64,000 nt of DNA, from NCBI GenBank assembly GCA_934395135.1, contig CAKRRK010000001.1:237088-301087 (forward strand), read 5' to 3'. The stretch comes from an uncultured Eubacteriales bacterium. Its GTDB lineage: Bacteria; Bacillota; Clostridia; Oscillospirales; Butyricicoccaceae. Positions 31,949 through 41,259 of the stretch are shown here, piece by piece (the stretch's first letter is position 1; the number at the start of each line of letters is the position of its first letter). The notes under the pieces are model-generated. The model worked only from the letters and a program-made list of their open reading frames with translations. It was not told the DNA's origin and searched no databases. Position numbers and translations under genes: made by a program.

Positions 31949-32590
31949 ATGTCTATTTTTGATATTTTTGCCCGCCTGGAACAGGAAAAAAAGGAGCAGC
32001 CGCCGAAAACGTCCGGGCCGGTGCAGTGGATCGTTGCAGGGCTGGGCAATCCCGGCGCCGCTTATGCAGACACCCGGCACAACGCAGGCTTTATGGTGCT
32101 GGACCGCTACTGTGAAAAAAATGGCCTGCGGCTTCACAAAATGAAATTCAAAGCCTTGGTGGAACGTGCCGGCTTTGCCGGCCAGAACGTGCTGTTTTTA
32201 AAACCCCAAACCTTTATGAACTTATCCGGAGAAGCGGTATCTGCCGCCGCGGCATTCTATAAGATCCCGCCTCAGCGGATCATTGTGGTGTTTGATGACA
32301 TCTCTCTGCCGGTAGGCAGGCTGCGGGTGCGGGCCAAAGGCTCGGACGGCGGGCAAAACGGAGTGAAAAACATTATTTATCATTTGAATTCCCAGGATTT
32401 TCCCCGGGTAAAAGTCGGGATCGGCGCAAAACCGCACCCGGACTATGACCTTGCCGACTGGGTGCTCTCCGCGTTTTCTCCGGAAGAACGGCCAGTGATG
32501 GCAGAGGCATGCGACCGCGCCATCGGCGCAGTGGAGGAGATTATCCGGGCCGGCGTTCCCGCCGCCGCACAAAAATACAACGGGAAATAA
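31949..32590 (+). CDS. pth: Peptidyl-tRNA hydrolase
   Basis: Recycles peptidyl-tRNA dropped from ribosomes. 213 residues; the core starts near residue 26 (WIVAGLGNPGAAYADTRHNAGFMVLD, split around the catalytic His), with KPQTFMNLSGE (~84), FDDISLPVGRLRVR (~112) and GGQNGVKNIIYHL following. The 25-residue N-terminal extension (IFDIFARLEQEKKEQPPKTSGP) is charged and longer than in E. coli or Bacillus. The start is supported by AAAGGAACC upstream, although 11 bases away. It is followed closely by a GNAT gene. Confidence 0.94.
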   Translation: MSIFDIFARLEQEKKEQPPKTSGPVQWIVAGLGNPGAAYADTRHNAGFMVLDRYCEKNGLRLHKMKFKALVERAGFAGQNVLFLKPQTFMNLSGEAVSAAAAFYKIPPQRIIVVFDDISLPVGRLRVRAKGSDGGQNGVKNIIYHLNSQDFPRVKVGIGAKPHPDYDLADWVLSAFSPEERPVMAEACDRAIGAVEEIIRAGVPAAAQKYNGK

Positions 32591-32627
32591 CGCGGCTTGC
32601 CGCCAGTGCAGCAGGAGGGTTTATTCT

Positions 32628-33119
32628 ATGGATCTTGTTCTCCGGCAGTTTGAAGAAAGGGATCTGTCCCAGATGAATGCCATCTGGAACAGCATTGTGG
32701 AGGAGGGCGACGCCTTTCCCCAAACGGAGCGTTTGGATATGGCCTCCGGTCTTGCTTTTTTTCGCAGCCAATCCTTTGCCGGCGTGGCGGAAGACCGGAA
32801 CACCGGGAACATCGCAGGTCTTTATATCCTGCACCCCAACAATGTGGGCCGGTGCAGCCACATCGCAAACGCAAGCTATGCGGTAGCAGAAACCGCGCGG
32901 GGCCGCCAGGTCGGCAGGCAGCTGGTGACGCATTGCCTTTCCAAGGCAAAAGCTCTGGGCTTCCGCATCCTGCAGTTTAACGCGGTGGTCAAAACCAACA
33001 CTGCTGCCATCCGTCTGTACCGCGCTCTGGGTTTCACCCCGCTGGGGGTTATCCCCGGCGGATTTCTCAAAAAGGACGGGACGTACGAAGATATTATCCC
33101 CTTTTATAAAACATTGTAG
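32628..33119 (+). CDS. GNAT-family N-acetyltransferase
   Basis: 163-residue acetyltransferase; substrate unknown. Beta strands and the acetyl-CoA loop are clear: FEERDLSQMNAIWNSIVEEG at the start, YAVAETARGRQVGRQLV near 83 (loop ARGRQVGR), and NAVVKTNTAAIRLYRALGF near 118. It resembles phosphinothricin/L-amino-acid N-acetyltransferase (PhnO/YjcF-like) in the N-terminal half. GCAGGAGGG precedes the ATG. It is 37 bases after pth and ends at a bidirectional terminator. Confidence 0.82.
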   Translation: MDLVLRQFEERDLSQMNAIWNSIVEEGDAFPQTERLDMASGLAFFRSQSFAGVAEDRNTGNIAGLYILHPNNVGRCSHIANASYAVAETARGRQVGRQLVTHCLSKAKALGFRILQFNAVVKTNTAAIRLYRALGFTPLGVIPGGFLKKDGTYEDIIPFYKTL

Positions 33120-33243
33120 CGCCAGACGGTATGGTTTCCCGGTTTTCTTTGCGGCAAAGCCGTATTTCGCCGCAGGAAGAGCTGGGGAACCCACCGTTCC
33201 AAAAACAGGAACGCTGCCTTTCGTCTCTGCCGCTTCCTGATAG

Positions 33244-33279
33244 AAAAGCCCCTTGCCGTTATTGGCAAGGGGCTTTTTT
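33244..33279. terminator. Bidirectional terminator between the GNAT and TIM-barrel genes
   Basis: Perfect 14-base stem AAAAGCCCCTTGCC / GGCAAGGGGCTTTT with a 6-base loop; T-runs on both sides. Confidence 0.95.
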
Positions 33280-33285
33280 CTGCAA

Positions 33286-34119
33286 TTACACCGCTTCCAG
33301 AATTGCTTTTGTTTTTTCGTATCCTTCCCGGATCACGGTTTCTCCGTCCATTTCATAAAACTTTGGATGAAACACTTCCAGGGAGGCGTGATGGTCAAAT
33401 CCTACGCGCCTGAGAGCCGCCACAAATTCCCGGACGGGAACGATCCCATCGCCGGGCAGCAGACGGTGATACATCGGATCCAATTCGGAAACCGGACGGT
33501 TTTCTCCGTCGTCAATGTGAAACACATAGATTTTTTCCGGAGGAATCGCCTGCAGGTCTTCTATGTCCGAAAGTCCGTCATAGGTAAAAAGATTGAACGC
33601 ATCCAGCGTCAAACCGATGTTCTCCCGGTCCGCCGCCTTTACAATTTCCCAGCCCTGCCGGATGCTGCGTACACAGTACAGACGGTTTCCCATAGGCTCA
33701 AAGGCAATTTTGGCGCCGTAAACTGCAGCAATGTCCGAAAGCTTTCGCAGAACGCTGACCGAATCGGCAAATACCGCCTCCCGGGTTTTTTCCTGCATCG
33801 CTTCCCCTCTTGTGGGCACCACCACTACATAAGGCGCGCCAAGCTCTTTGCACATCATACATGAAAAGATGAAATCCTCCAGCATCCGGTTCCAGCCAGC
33901 CGGATCGCAGAAGTTTATATCCACTACAGAATTGACGGACAAGGGTTTGATGGAATGGGTTGCAAAGAAATGCCGCAGTTCTCCGATGCCATGGCTGTCC
34001 AGGTATGCCTTTAGCCGGTCAATCCGAAGTTCGATATAATCGTAGCCGTACTTGTCACACAGAAATAAATCCTCCGCCAGCCCGTTTTGCGGCAAGGTTT
34101 CGTTGAATGCAATTTTCAT
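33286..34119 (-). CDS. Sugar phosphate isomerase/epimerase-like TIM-barrel protein
   Basis: 277 residues of the AP-endonuclease-2/xylose isomerase-like barrel. Metal ligands expected in the family are visible: IAFEPMG (~155) with Glu, LTLDAFNLF (~190) with Asp, VFHIDDG (~222) with His and Asp, and ASLEVFHP (~254) with Glu. This pattern is like IolE/hydroxypyruvate isomerase or tagatose epimerase relatives; the substrate is not clear. TAGGAGGG precedes ATG 34119. It may be the last gene of a YfbR-Mrp unit (68 bases after mrp). Confidence 0.82.
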   Translation of the reverse strand: MKIAFNETLPQNGLAEDLFLCDKYGYDYIELRIDRLKAYLDSHGIGELRHFFATHSIKPLSVNSVVDINFCDPAGWNRMLEDFIFSCMMCKELGAPYVVVVPTRGEAMQEKTREAVFADSVSVLRKLSDIAAVYGAKIAFEPMGNRLYCVRSIRQGWEIVKAADRENIGLTLDAFNLFTYDGLSDIEDLQAIPPEKIYVFHIDDGENRPVSELDPMYHRLLPGDGIVPVREFVAALRRVGFDHHASLEVFHPKFYEMDGETVIREGYEKTKAILEAV

Positions 34120-34186
34120 AGAACTCCCTCCTACTGCTGTCATTTGTTTGCCATGCGTTTCTGCCGTTGTTGTGCGGACGGATGCA

Positions 34187-35011
34187 TCATACCTTTTCCA
34201 GCGCGTCCGCTGCGGAAAGCAGCCAGGTTCCCATAAAGTCCTCGATCCGGCCGGTGTCGCACAGATGGGCAAGTTCCGGGCTGATGGGCATCTTTCCCAG
34301 CACCTTTAAGCCGTTTTTCTCTGCCGCTTCCTCGGTTTTTCCTTCGCCGAACAGATGGATCTTTCTGCCGCAGTCCGGACACTCTACATAGCTCATATTT
34401 TCAATCACTCCTACAATGGGCACCTCCATCATCCGGGCCATATGCACGGCCTTTTCCACCACCATGGAAACCAGTTCCTGGGGAGAAGTGACAATCACGA
34501 TGCCATTGAGGGGAATGGACTGGTATACTGTCAGGGGCACGTCGCCGGTTCCAGGCGGCATATCCACAAACATATACTCCACATCTTCCCAGATTACATC
34601 CGTCCAAAACTGTGTGACAGCGCCGGCAATCACCGGGCCGCGCCAGACCACCGGGGAGGTGTCGCTGTCCAGCAGCAGGTTCATCGACATTACCTGGATG
34701 CCGCTTTTTGTCACAACGGGATAAAAACAGTCCTCCCCGCACCGTACCTCTGCCCGGGAGACGCCAAACGCCTTCGGGATGGACGGCCCGGTGATGTCTG
34801 CGTCCATAATGGCTGTTTTGTAGCCCTTTCTTGCCGTCAGCACAGCAAGCTGACTGGTTACCATCGATTTTCCCACGCCGCCTTTGCCGCTGACAATGCC
34901 AAACACTTTTTTCACCCGGCTTCCCGGATGCAGTTCCCTGCGCAGACTCTCCGGTTTTCTCTCGCTGCAGGTTTCATTGCACGAAGAACAATCATGCGTA
35001 CACTCCGCCAT
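34187..35011 (-). CDS. mrp: Mrp/NBP35-family iron-sulfur carrier ATPase
   Basis: 274-residue P-loop NTPase that carries or inserts [4Fe-4S] clusters. Cys motif at the start (CTHDCSSCNETC), deviant Walker A VSGKGGVGKSMVTSQLA near 35, DADITGPSIPKAFG near 65, MPPGTGDVPL near 140 and a CPDCGR cluster site near 210. I chose ATG 35011 because GGAGA is 8 bases upstream; the ATG 35026 has its ribosome site overlapping it. The Fe-S genes nifS-nifU are 800 bases away on the other strand, fitting a shared Fe-S theme. Confidence 0.92.
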   Translation of the reverse strand: MAECTHDCSSCNETCSERKPESLRRELHPGSRVKKVFGIVSGKGGVGKSMVTSQLAVLTARKGYKTAIMDADITGPSIPKAFGVSRAEVRCGEDCFYPVVTKSGIQVMSMNLLLDSDTSPVVWRGPVIAGAVTQFWTDVIWEDVEYMFVDMPPGTGDVPLTVYQSIPLNGIVIVTSPQELVSMVVEKAVHMARMMEVPIVGVIENMSYVECPDCGRKIHLFGEGKTEEAAEKNGLKVLGKMPISPELAHLCDTGRIEDFMGTWLLSAADALEKV

Positions 35012-35092
35012 ACTATCCGTCTCCATTCCTCTTGATTTGTTTTTATCATTGTCTAATAATTATACTATTCCTTTGTCGCAGATTCAACTGTT

Positions 35093-35674
35093 TTAATCCA
35101 GTTCGTCCAGAGTCAGAGCAAAGCCCGGGATAAAGTGTTCCAGAAAATATGCCACTTCCTCGCTGTTTGTTTCCTCCAGCCCCTTGCGGATGCTCTCTGA
35201 CGCGGTCTTAAACTCATGATTGCCGCTTTTCATCTCTTCCATACACTTAATATAAGCGGAGAGTTTATCTGCCCAATGGACCACATTCGCCACGTCCCCA
35301 TCCCCTTTTACCGCCTCAAACAAACTGTGATACTCCGGATACAGCTCTTCCGGCAGATAGCCCAGCAGCTTTTGTGCGGCGTTTTTTTCCACCTTTTTGT
35401 ATGCCTCCCGGATCTCCGGGTTAAAATATTTCACAGGAGTGGGCAGATCGCCGGTCAGGATTTCCGGCGCGTCGTGAAACAGGGCCGCCGCAGCGCAGCG
35501 CTCCGGCGAATGGTTTTTTCCAAAGATGCGGTTACCGATTACCGCCAGCGCATGGGCAATGACGGCGGTGTCCAGCGTATGCTCCGCCAAATTTTCCGCC
35601 GCGGAATTTTTCATCAGCCCCCATCGCTGAATATACCGCATTCTGTATAAATAGCTGAAAAAATAATCCTTCAT
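35093..35674 (-). CDS. yfbR: YfbR-like 5'-deoxynucleotidase (HD domain)
   Basis: 193-residue HD-domain phosphohydrolase acting on deoxynucleoside monophosphates. HD ligands: His in AEHTLDTAVIAHALA (~31), His-Asp in LFHDAPEILTGDLPTP (~68) and Asp in VVHWADKLSAYIK near 137. It matches YfbR in length and order. The upstream spacer is 180 bases long up to nifS. It is probably first in a unit with mrp and the TIM-barrel gene, though the gap to mrp is 81 bases. Confidence 0.88.
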   Translation of the reverse strand: MKDYFFSYLYRMRYIQRWGLMKNSAAENLAEHTLDTAVIAHALAVIGNRIFGKNHSPERCAAAALFHDAPEILTGDLPTPVKYFNPEIREAYKKVEKNAAQKLLGYLPEELYPEYHSLFEAVKGDGDVANVVHWADKLSAYIKCMEEMKSGNHEFKTASESIRKGLEETNSEEVAYFLEHFIPGFALTLDELD

Positions 35675-35783
35675 AGCAATTCCCGTTCCCTTTCTCCGCC
35701 GAAAAAGTTTTTATATATACATATTATCATCTTTTGATGCAAAACTGTAGTAATCGGGCGAATTTTTTTGTAGCTTATTTTGG

Positions 35784-35813
35784 TTGCAATCTATACCGCT
35801 AAGGTGCTATATT
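35784..35813 (+). promoter_or_regulatory. SigA-type promoter of nifS-nifU
   Basis: TTGCAA, 18-base spacer, TATATT, about 38 bases before the nifS ATG. The spacer ATACCGCTAAGGTGCTAT is slightly symmetrical; no clear IscR site. Confidence 0.55.
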
Positions 35814-35851
35814 TTATATGGGATATTATCAATTTTGGGGAGTGTACTCAC

Positions 35852-37045
35852 ATGATGAATCAAATATATACCGATAACGCGGCGACAACGCCGATCTCAA
35901 GCACCGTGCTGGACGCTATGCTGCCATATCTGACATCCGGATACGGCAATCCTTCCAGCCTTTATTCCACTGGCCGGGATGCCAAAGCCGCCATAGAAGA
36001 CGCCCGCCGGAACGTTGCGGACGCCATCGGCTGCGAAAGCAGCGAAATCATCTTTACCGGCGGCGGCTCGGAAGCGGACAACCTGGCCATCAAAGGCCTG
36101 CTGTGGGGCTCTGCCCTGAAAAAAGGCAAAAACCACATTATCACTTCCAAAATCGAGCATCATGCCATTTTGCATACCGTTGCGTTTATGGAACGGATGG
36201 GATGCCGGGTGACCTACCTGGATGTGGACAACCTTGGCCGGGTTGACCTGGAGCAGCTGCGCTCGTCTATCACCAGCGAAACCGCCTTGGTTTCCATTAT
36301 GGCGGCGAACAACGAAATCGGCACCATACAGCCCCTTGCGGAAATTGCCCGCATCTGCCATGACGGCGGCACCCTGTTCCATTGCGACGCGGTGCAGGGA
36401 ATCGGCCATATGGAACTGGACGTAAGGAAACTGGGCATTGATATGCTGTCTATGTCCGCGCATAAAATCCGCGGCCCCAAAGGCGTAGGCGCCTTGTACT
36501 GCCGGAAAGGCATCTATCTGGAGCCGCTGATCCACGGCGGCGGTCAGGAAAGCCGAAAACGCAGCGGCACGGAAAACGTGGCAGGCATTGTGGGCTTTGG
36601 CGCCGCCATCCAGGAGGCGGTATCCCGCATGCCGGAAGTGCTGCCCAGGATTTCCGCCTTGCGCCGGCGGCTGGAGGCCGGGGTTGCCAAACTGCCGTAT
36701 GCCCGTCTGACCGGCGATCCGGAGCATCGCCTGCCCGGCACGGCAAGCTTTGCTTTTGAGTGTATCGAAGGGGAAAGCCTGATCCTGATGCTGGATATGA
36801 AAGGCATCGCGGCTTCCACCGGATCTGCCTGCTCCACCGGATCCCTGGATCCTTCTCATGTACTGATGGCCATCGGCCTGCCTCACAAAATTGCCCATGG
36901 CTCTCTCCGCATTACCATCGGAGAGCAAAACACGGAAGAAGAAATCGATTATATCCTTGCTTCTCTGGAGGAAATCATCGGAAAGCTCCGGTATATGTCC
37001 CCAGTTTGGGACAATGACCTCCAGCAACCTCTGGAATTTCATTAA
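35852..37045 (+). CDS. nifS: Cysteine desulfurase NifS/IscS
   Basis: PLP enzyme that takes sulfur from cysteine for Fe-S clusters. 397 residues; YTDNAATTPISSTVLDAM at the start, the PLP Lys in SMSAHKIRGPKGVGALY (~205), the RSGTENVAGIVG loop (~240) and the catalytic Cys in GSACSTGSLDPSH (~328). The shorter loop around the Cys fits the IscS/NifS class used with an IscU-type scaffold. ATG 35852 was chosen over longer readings because GGGGAG is 9 bases upstream. It is 26 bases before nifU. Confidence 0.95.
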   Translation: MMNQIYTDNAATTPISSTVLDAMLPYLTSGYGNPSSLYSTGRDAKAAIEDARRNVADAIGCESSEIIFTGGGSEADNLAIKGLLWGSALKKGKNHIITSKIEHHAILHTVAFMERMGCRVTYLDVDNLGRVDLEQLRSSITSETALVSIMAANNEIGTIQPLAEIARICHDGGTLFHCDAVQGIGHMELDVRKLGIDMLSMSAHKIRGPKGVGALYCRKGIYLEPLIHGGGQESRKRSGTENVAGIVGFGAAIQEAVSRMPEVLPRISALRRRLEAGVAKLPYARLTGDPEHRLPGTASFAFECIEGESLILMLDMKGIAASTGSACSTGSLDPSHVLMAIGLPHKIAHGSLRITIGEQNTEEEIDYILASLEEIIGKLRYMSPVWDNDLQQPLEFH

Positions 37046-37071
37046 ATCTTAACGCAAAGGAGTGTTTCCCT

Positions 37072-37503
37072 ATGCAATACAGCGAAAAAGTAATGGACCA
37101 TTTCTCCAATCCGAGAAATGTGGGAAAAATGGACGATCCCACCGCCGTCGGCCAGGTTGGCAACGCAAAATGTGGCGATATTATGAAGATCTATCTAAAA
37201 ATTGAAAACGACGTCATTCTGGACGCCAGATTCGAAACCTTTGGCTGCGGTGCTGCCGTTGCCACAAGTTCGATGGCGACAGAGCTTGTCAAGGGCAAGA
37301 CCATTGAAGAAGCGCTGAAGCTGACAAACAAAGCTGTTGCGGAGGCTTTGGACGGCCTCCCGCCGGTAAAAATGCATTGCTCTGTTTTGGCGGAAGAAGC
37401 CCTTCACGCGGCCATCGCGGATTATTATAAAAAACAGGGCAAGGACCCGTCTGACTTTATTCGCTGCAGTATGGATTGTGAAAACTGCGGCTGCGGGCAC
37501 TAA
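37072..37503 (+). CDS. nifU: Fe-S cluster scaffold NifU/IscU-type
   Basis: 143-residue scaffold on which [2Fe-2S]/[4Fe-4S] clusters are built. Cluster Cys are in NAKCGDIMK (~36), ETFGCGAAVATSS (~62) and MHCSVLAEEAL (~105). The C-terminal CSMDCENCGCGH adds extra Cys in the clostridial manner. Immediately downstream of nifS with an AAAGGAG ribosome site. A strong terminator separates it from mfd. Confidence 0.94.
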   Translation: MQYSEKVMDHFSNPRNVGKMDDPTAVGQVGNAKCGDIMKIYLKIENDVILDARFETFGCGAAVATSSMATELVKGKTIEEALKLTNKAVAEALDGLPPVKMHCSVLAEEALHAAIADYYKKQGKDPSDFIRCSMDCENCGCGH

Positions 37504-37526
37504 ATCCCTGGCAAATCTTTGTGAAT

Positions 37527-37558
37527 AAGGGTAGGTATTTTGAAAACCTACCCTTTTT
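37527..37558 (+). terminator. Intrinsic terminator after nifU
   Basis: 10-base perfect stem AAGGGTAGGT / ACCTACCCTT with a 9-base loop, then TTT. Confidence 0.88.
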
Positions 37559-37613
37559 GGCGTATATTCTTGTCTCTGTCCATAATATAGTAAAGCAGAA
37601 AAGGAGGCAAACT

Positions 37614-40600
37614 ATGGAGCAGATTACGACACTTATGGAGGAACTTCCAGTATTTCAGGATTTTTTCAAAGCATTCCGCAGGGGAGATTCGCCTCTGTCC
37701 TTTACCGGCACGGAGTATATCCACCGGGCATTTATCATCGCCTCCGTGATACAAAGCATCCGCCGCCCTGTGGTGGTGATTTCTCCTGACGACGCAGCGG
37801 CGGCTCGTATGCAGGCGGAACTGCAAAATTTGCTGTCCGGCGAAGTCCTTCTGCTTCCCTTCCGGGATTTTGTATTTCACCCTATGGAAGGCGCGTCCCG
37901 GGAATACGAACACAAGCGCATCCGCACCCTGTCCCGGTGGAACGAAGGACTTCCGCTGGTGGTCTCCGGGCAGGCGCTCACCCAGTTTTCCATCCCTCCT
38001 GCCGTATTGGCGCAGGCTTCTTTTTCCATTGAGCGCGGAAAGCGGTACTCCCTTGCCGCACTGACGGAACGACTTCTTTCCATCGGCTATACCCGCTGTA
38101 TGCAGGTGGAGGGCTATGGCCAATTTTCCCTGCGGGGCGGCATTTTGGATCTTTATCCGCCTCAGGCAAGCGCGCCGGCCCGGATTGAATTTTGGGACGA
38201 GGACGTCGATACCATCTCCCTCTTCGACATTGGCAGCCAGCGCCGCGGCGCGGCGCTGGACCGCGTGATATGCCTTCCGGTTTCCGAGGCCCTGCCCGCC
38301 CTGGGCGGCGACACGCTGGCGATGCGCATCCGGCAAGCGGCTGACGCCCTTCCCCAAACTGCACGGGATGACCGCGCCGTTTTGCTGCGGGACGCGGAGC
38401 GCCTGGAAGGCGGGATGTTGTTTCCATCCCTTGACAAATATCTGCCTTATCTCTACGGCGGTCTGTTTACCGCGGCGGATTATATCCCCCAGGACGCCGT
38501 AGTCTTTTTGGACCGCGCGTCTGCCGTGCGGGAAAACACACTGGGCTTTGAACGCCGTCTGCGGGAAGATCTCGTCGCCCTTACAGAACGGCATTTTCCA
38601 GTGCCGGAGATCCCATACTGCCTGTGCTTTGCAGCTCTGTGCAAAAAGCTGGAGCAAAACCGCATCATCCTTTTGGATGATTTTCTCGCCCGATTGCCGG
38701 AACTGCCCTCCAAAGGGCTGTTCCATCTTTCGGCAAAGGAACTGCCTCCTTTCGGCGGCAGTCTCCTTTCTATCACCGAGGAGGTTCAGGCCTATCTTTC
38801 TCAGAATTACCGGGTGATCCTTCTGTGTTCCGGCGACGCAAAGTGCAGCATGGCGCTGGATATGCTGGCAGAATCCATCCCGCAATGCAGCCTGTCTAAA
38901 AACATGCCGCAGCCGGGGCATATGGCTATTATGACCGGCAGCCTGGGAGCCGGATTTGAGCTGCCTGAAATCCGGCTGGCTGTTTTTTCCGAAGGAAAAC
39001 CGGTATCCCGGCGCAAATCCCGCTCCGTCAAACAGTCCAACCGGGAAAAAATCAAGCACTACACCGACCTTGTCCCTGGCGACATCGTGGTGCATGAGCA
39101 TCACGGCATCGGCCGGTTCTCCGGCATTGAGCGCATTGCCGTGGACGGCACGGAAAAAGATTATGTGAAAATTGCCTTTTCCGGGACAGACTGCCTGTAT
39201 GTCCCCACCACCAACCTGGACCTCATTTCCAAATACATTGGCGCCGGCGAGGAGGGTTCCGTCCGTCTGAACAAGCTGGGCGGCGCGGACTGGCAGAAAA
39301 CCAAAGCCCGGGCAAAGGCTTCCGCCAAAGAGCTTGCCGCAAAGCTCATCGCCCTGTATGCCCAGCGGGAAAAAACACCAGGCTTTGCTTTTCCGGAGGA
39401 CGACAGCTGGCAGGAGGAGTTTGAAGACGCTTTCGCTTATGATGAAACGGAGGATCAGATCCGCTGTTCGGAAGAGATCAAACAGGATATGATGCGCCCA
39501 CGCCCTATGGACCGGCTGCTTTGCGGCGACGTAGGCTTTGGCAAAACAGAGGTGGCTCTGCGGGCTGTGATGAAGTGCGTACTGGGAAACAAGCAGGCGG
39601 CCATTCTGGTGCCTACCACCGTTTTGGCGCGGCAGCACTATCTGACAGCCTCCGCCCGGTTTTCCGGCTATCCAATCAAAATTGAACTGCTTAGCCGGTA
39701 CCGCACCGCCAAAGAGCAGGAAGCCATTTATCAAAAGCTCCGGGAGGGCGGCATTGATCTCATTATCGGCACCCACAAACTGCTTTCCAAAAAGCTGCGG
39801 TTCCGGGATCTTGGCCTTCTCATCATTGACGAAGAACAGCGCTTCGGCGTTTCCCACAAGGAAACCCTCAAAGAACTTTCCCGCAGCGTAGACGTGCTTA
39901 CTCTGTCTGCAACCCCCATTCCCCGCACTTTAAATATGGCGCTGTCCGGCATTCGGGATATGTCAATGATCGAAGAACCGCCGGCGGACCGTCATCCCGT
40001 TCAGACCTATGTGCTGGAATATGACCTTGGCATCCTGACAGACGCACTGCGCCGGGAACTGTCCCGGGGCGGACAGGCATACTATCTCCACAACCGGGTG
40101 GAGGATATGGAAACCATTGTCCGCCGCCTGCGGGATAAGCTGCCAAGCGCTGTGATTGAAGCAGCCCATGGAAAAATGAACCAAAAAACCCTTGCAGACA
40201 TTATGACCAGAATGTCTGCCGGAGAAATCGATGTCCTTGTTTGCACCACCATCATTGAAACCGGGGTGGATATTCCCAACGTCAATACGCTGATCATCGA
40301 AGATGCAGACAAAATGGGGCTTGCCCAGCTGCACCAGATTCGGGGACGGGTAGGTCGTTCCAGCCGCCATGCCTTTGCCTATCTGACGTTCCGCCGCGGC
40401 AAAGTGCTGACGGAGGTGGCAAAAAAGCGGCTTTCCGCCGTGCGGGAATTCGCGGAATTTGGATCCGGCTTCAAAATTGCGATGCGCGATCTGGAAATCC
40501 GCGGCGCCGGAAACGTCCTCGGCCCGGAACAGTCCGGACACCTGATGAGCATCGGCTATGACCTGTATCTCAAACTGTTGGAAGACGCGGTGCTGGAGGA

Positions 40601-41072
40601 GCAGGGCCGCACGCCCAAAACCCGGACAGAATGCTCCGCAGAACTTACCGTCAGTGCCAATATTCCCAGCTCGTATGTACCGGACGACGGACAGCGCATT
40701 GACCTGTACCGCCGCATTGCCCTGATTCAGACCGAAGCTGACAAGTCCGATATGCTGGACGAACTCATCGATCGGTTCGGGGAGCCGCCCCAAAGCGTCG
40801 CCGCCCTGTGCGACATCGCCCTGCTGCGCGCCATCGCCGGCGGCTGCGGGATTATTGAAATCCGGCAGCAGGACCATCGGCTTTTCCTCAAGTGGCAGAT
40901 GCCGGACTTTGCCAAGCTGTCCGCCTTGTGCGGCGATCCGGCCTACAAAGGGCGTTTGCTGTTAAACGCCGGCTCGGATCCCTATCTCTCCCTGCGGCTT
41001 TTGCCGGAGGAAGCGGTCCTTCCCGCCCTTTTCCGGCTGCTGCGCGCCTACTCCGCCCTTTCCTCCCGCTGA
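37614..41072 (+). CDS. mfd: Transcription-repair coupling factor Mfd
   Basis: 1152-residue ATPase that removes RNA polymerase stalled at DNA damage and recruits UvrA. UvrB-like N-terminal part (1-~330), RNA polymerase-interacting domain with PGDIVVHEHHGIGRFSGIE (~485), the RecG-like motor with Walker A LLCGDVGFGKTEVALRA (~640), DEEQRFGV (~745), and the TRCF C-terminal domain. ATG 37614 is chosen because AAAAGGAGGC precedes it; the ORF's longer start at 37521 runs into the nifU terminator. It is transcribed in the same direction as nifU and the lipoprotein genes. Confidence 0.96.
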   Translation: MEQITTLMEELPVFQDFFKAFRRGDSPLSFTGTEYIHRAFIIASVIQSIRRPVVVISPDDAAAARMQAELQNLLSGEVLLLPFRDFVFHPMEGASREYEHKRIRTLSRWNEGLPLVVSGQALTQFSIPPAVLAQASFSIERGKRYSLAALTERLLSIGYTRCMQVEGYGQFSLRGGILDLYPPQASAPARIEFWDEDVDTISLFDIGSQRRGAALDRVICLPVSEALPALGGDTLAMRIRQAADALPQTARDDRAVLLRDAERLEGGMLFPSLDKYLPYLYGGLFTAADYIPQDAVVFLDRASAVRENTLGFERRLREDLVALTERHFPVPEIPYCLCFAALCKKLEQNRIILLDDFLARLPELPSKGLFHLSAKELPPFGGSLLSITEEVQAYLSQNYRVILLCSGDAKCSMALDMLAESIPQCSLSKNMPQPGHMAIMTGSLGAGFELPEIRLAVFSEGKPVSRRKSRSVKQSNREKIKHYTDLVPGDIVVHEHHGIGRFSGIERIAVDGTEKDYVKIAFSGTDCLYVPTTNLDLISKYIGAGEEGSVRLNKLGGADWQKTKARAKASAKELAAKLIALYAQREKTPGFAFPEDDSWQEEFEDAFAYDETEDQIRCSEEIKQDMMRPRPMDRLLCGDVGFGKTEVALRAVMKCVLGNKQAAILVPTTVLARQHYLTASARFSGYPIKIELLSRYRTAKEQEAIYQKLREGGIDLIIGTHKLLSKKLRFRDLGLLIIDEEQRFGVSHKETLKELSRSVDVLTLSATPIPRTLNMALSGIRDMSMIEEPPADRHPVQTYVLEYDLGILTDALRRELSRGGQAYYLHNRVEDMETIVRRLRDKLPSAVIEAAHGKMNQKTLADIMTRMSAGEIDVLVCTTIIETGVDIPNVNTLIIEDADKMGLAQLHQIRGRVGRSSRHAFAYLTFRRGKVLTEVAKKRLSAVREFAEFGSGFKIAMRDLEIRGAGNVLGPEQSGHLMSIGYDLYLKLLEDAVLEEQGRTPKTRTECSAELTVSANIPSSYVPDDGQRIDLYRRIALIQTEADKSDMLDELIDRFGEPPQSVAALCDIALLRAIAGGCGIIEIRQQDHRLFLKWQMPDFAKLSALCGDPAYKGRLLLNAGSDPYLSLRLLPEEAVLPALFRLLRAYSALSSR

Positions 41073-41196
41073 AGCAGGCCGCCTTGCTCCGCCCTGCGTT
41101 CCAGACATGGAAAACAACCCCTATGCATTCACATCCGATTCCCCTCTTTTTGGAGCATTTGGAAATAATGTTCACAAAATCTACACATTTTCCGCA

Positions 41197-41225
41197 TTGT
41201 ATCTTGCTTTGTAAGATGCTATAAT
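41197..41225 (+). promoter_or_regulatory. SigA-type promoter of the two SurA/PrsA-like genes
   Basis: TTGTAT, 17-base spacer, TATAAT, about 34 bases before the ATG at 41260. Confidence 0.65.
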
Positions 41226-41259
41226 GATAACTGCATTTGTTATTTTAGGAGTTAGTACA

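Noticed and set aside
37548..39857. 769-codon open frame opposite mfd
   Set aside because: It is a mirror of the mfd coding frame in a GC-rich gene, has no ribosome site and gives a Gly/Phe/His-rich product unlike any family.
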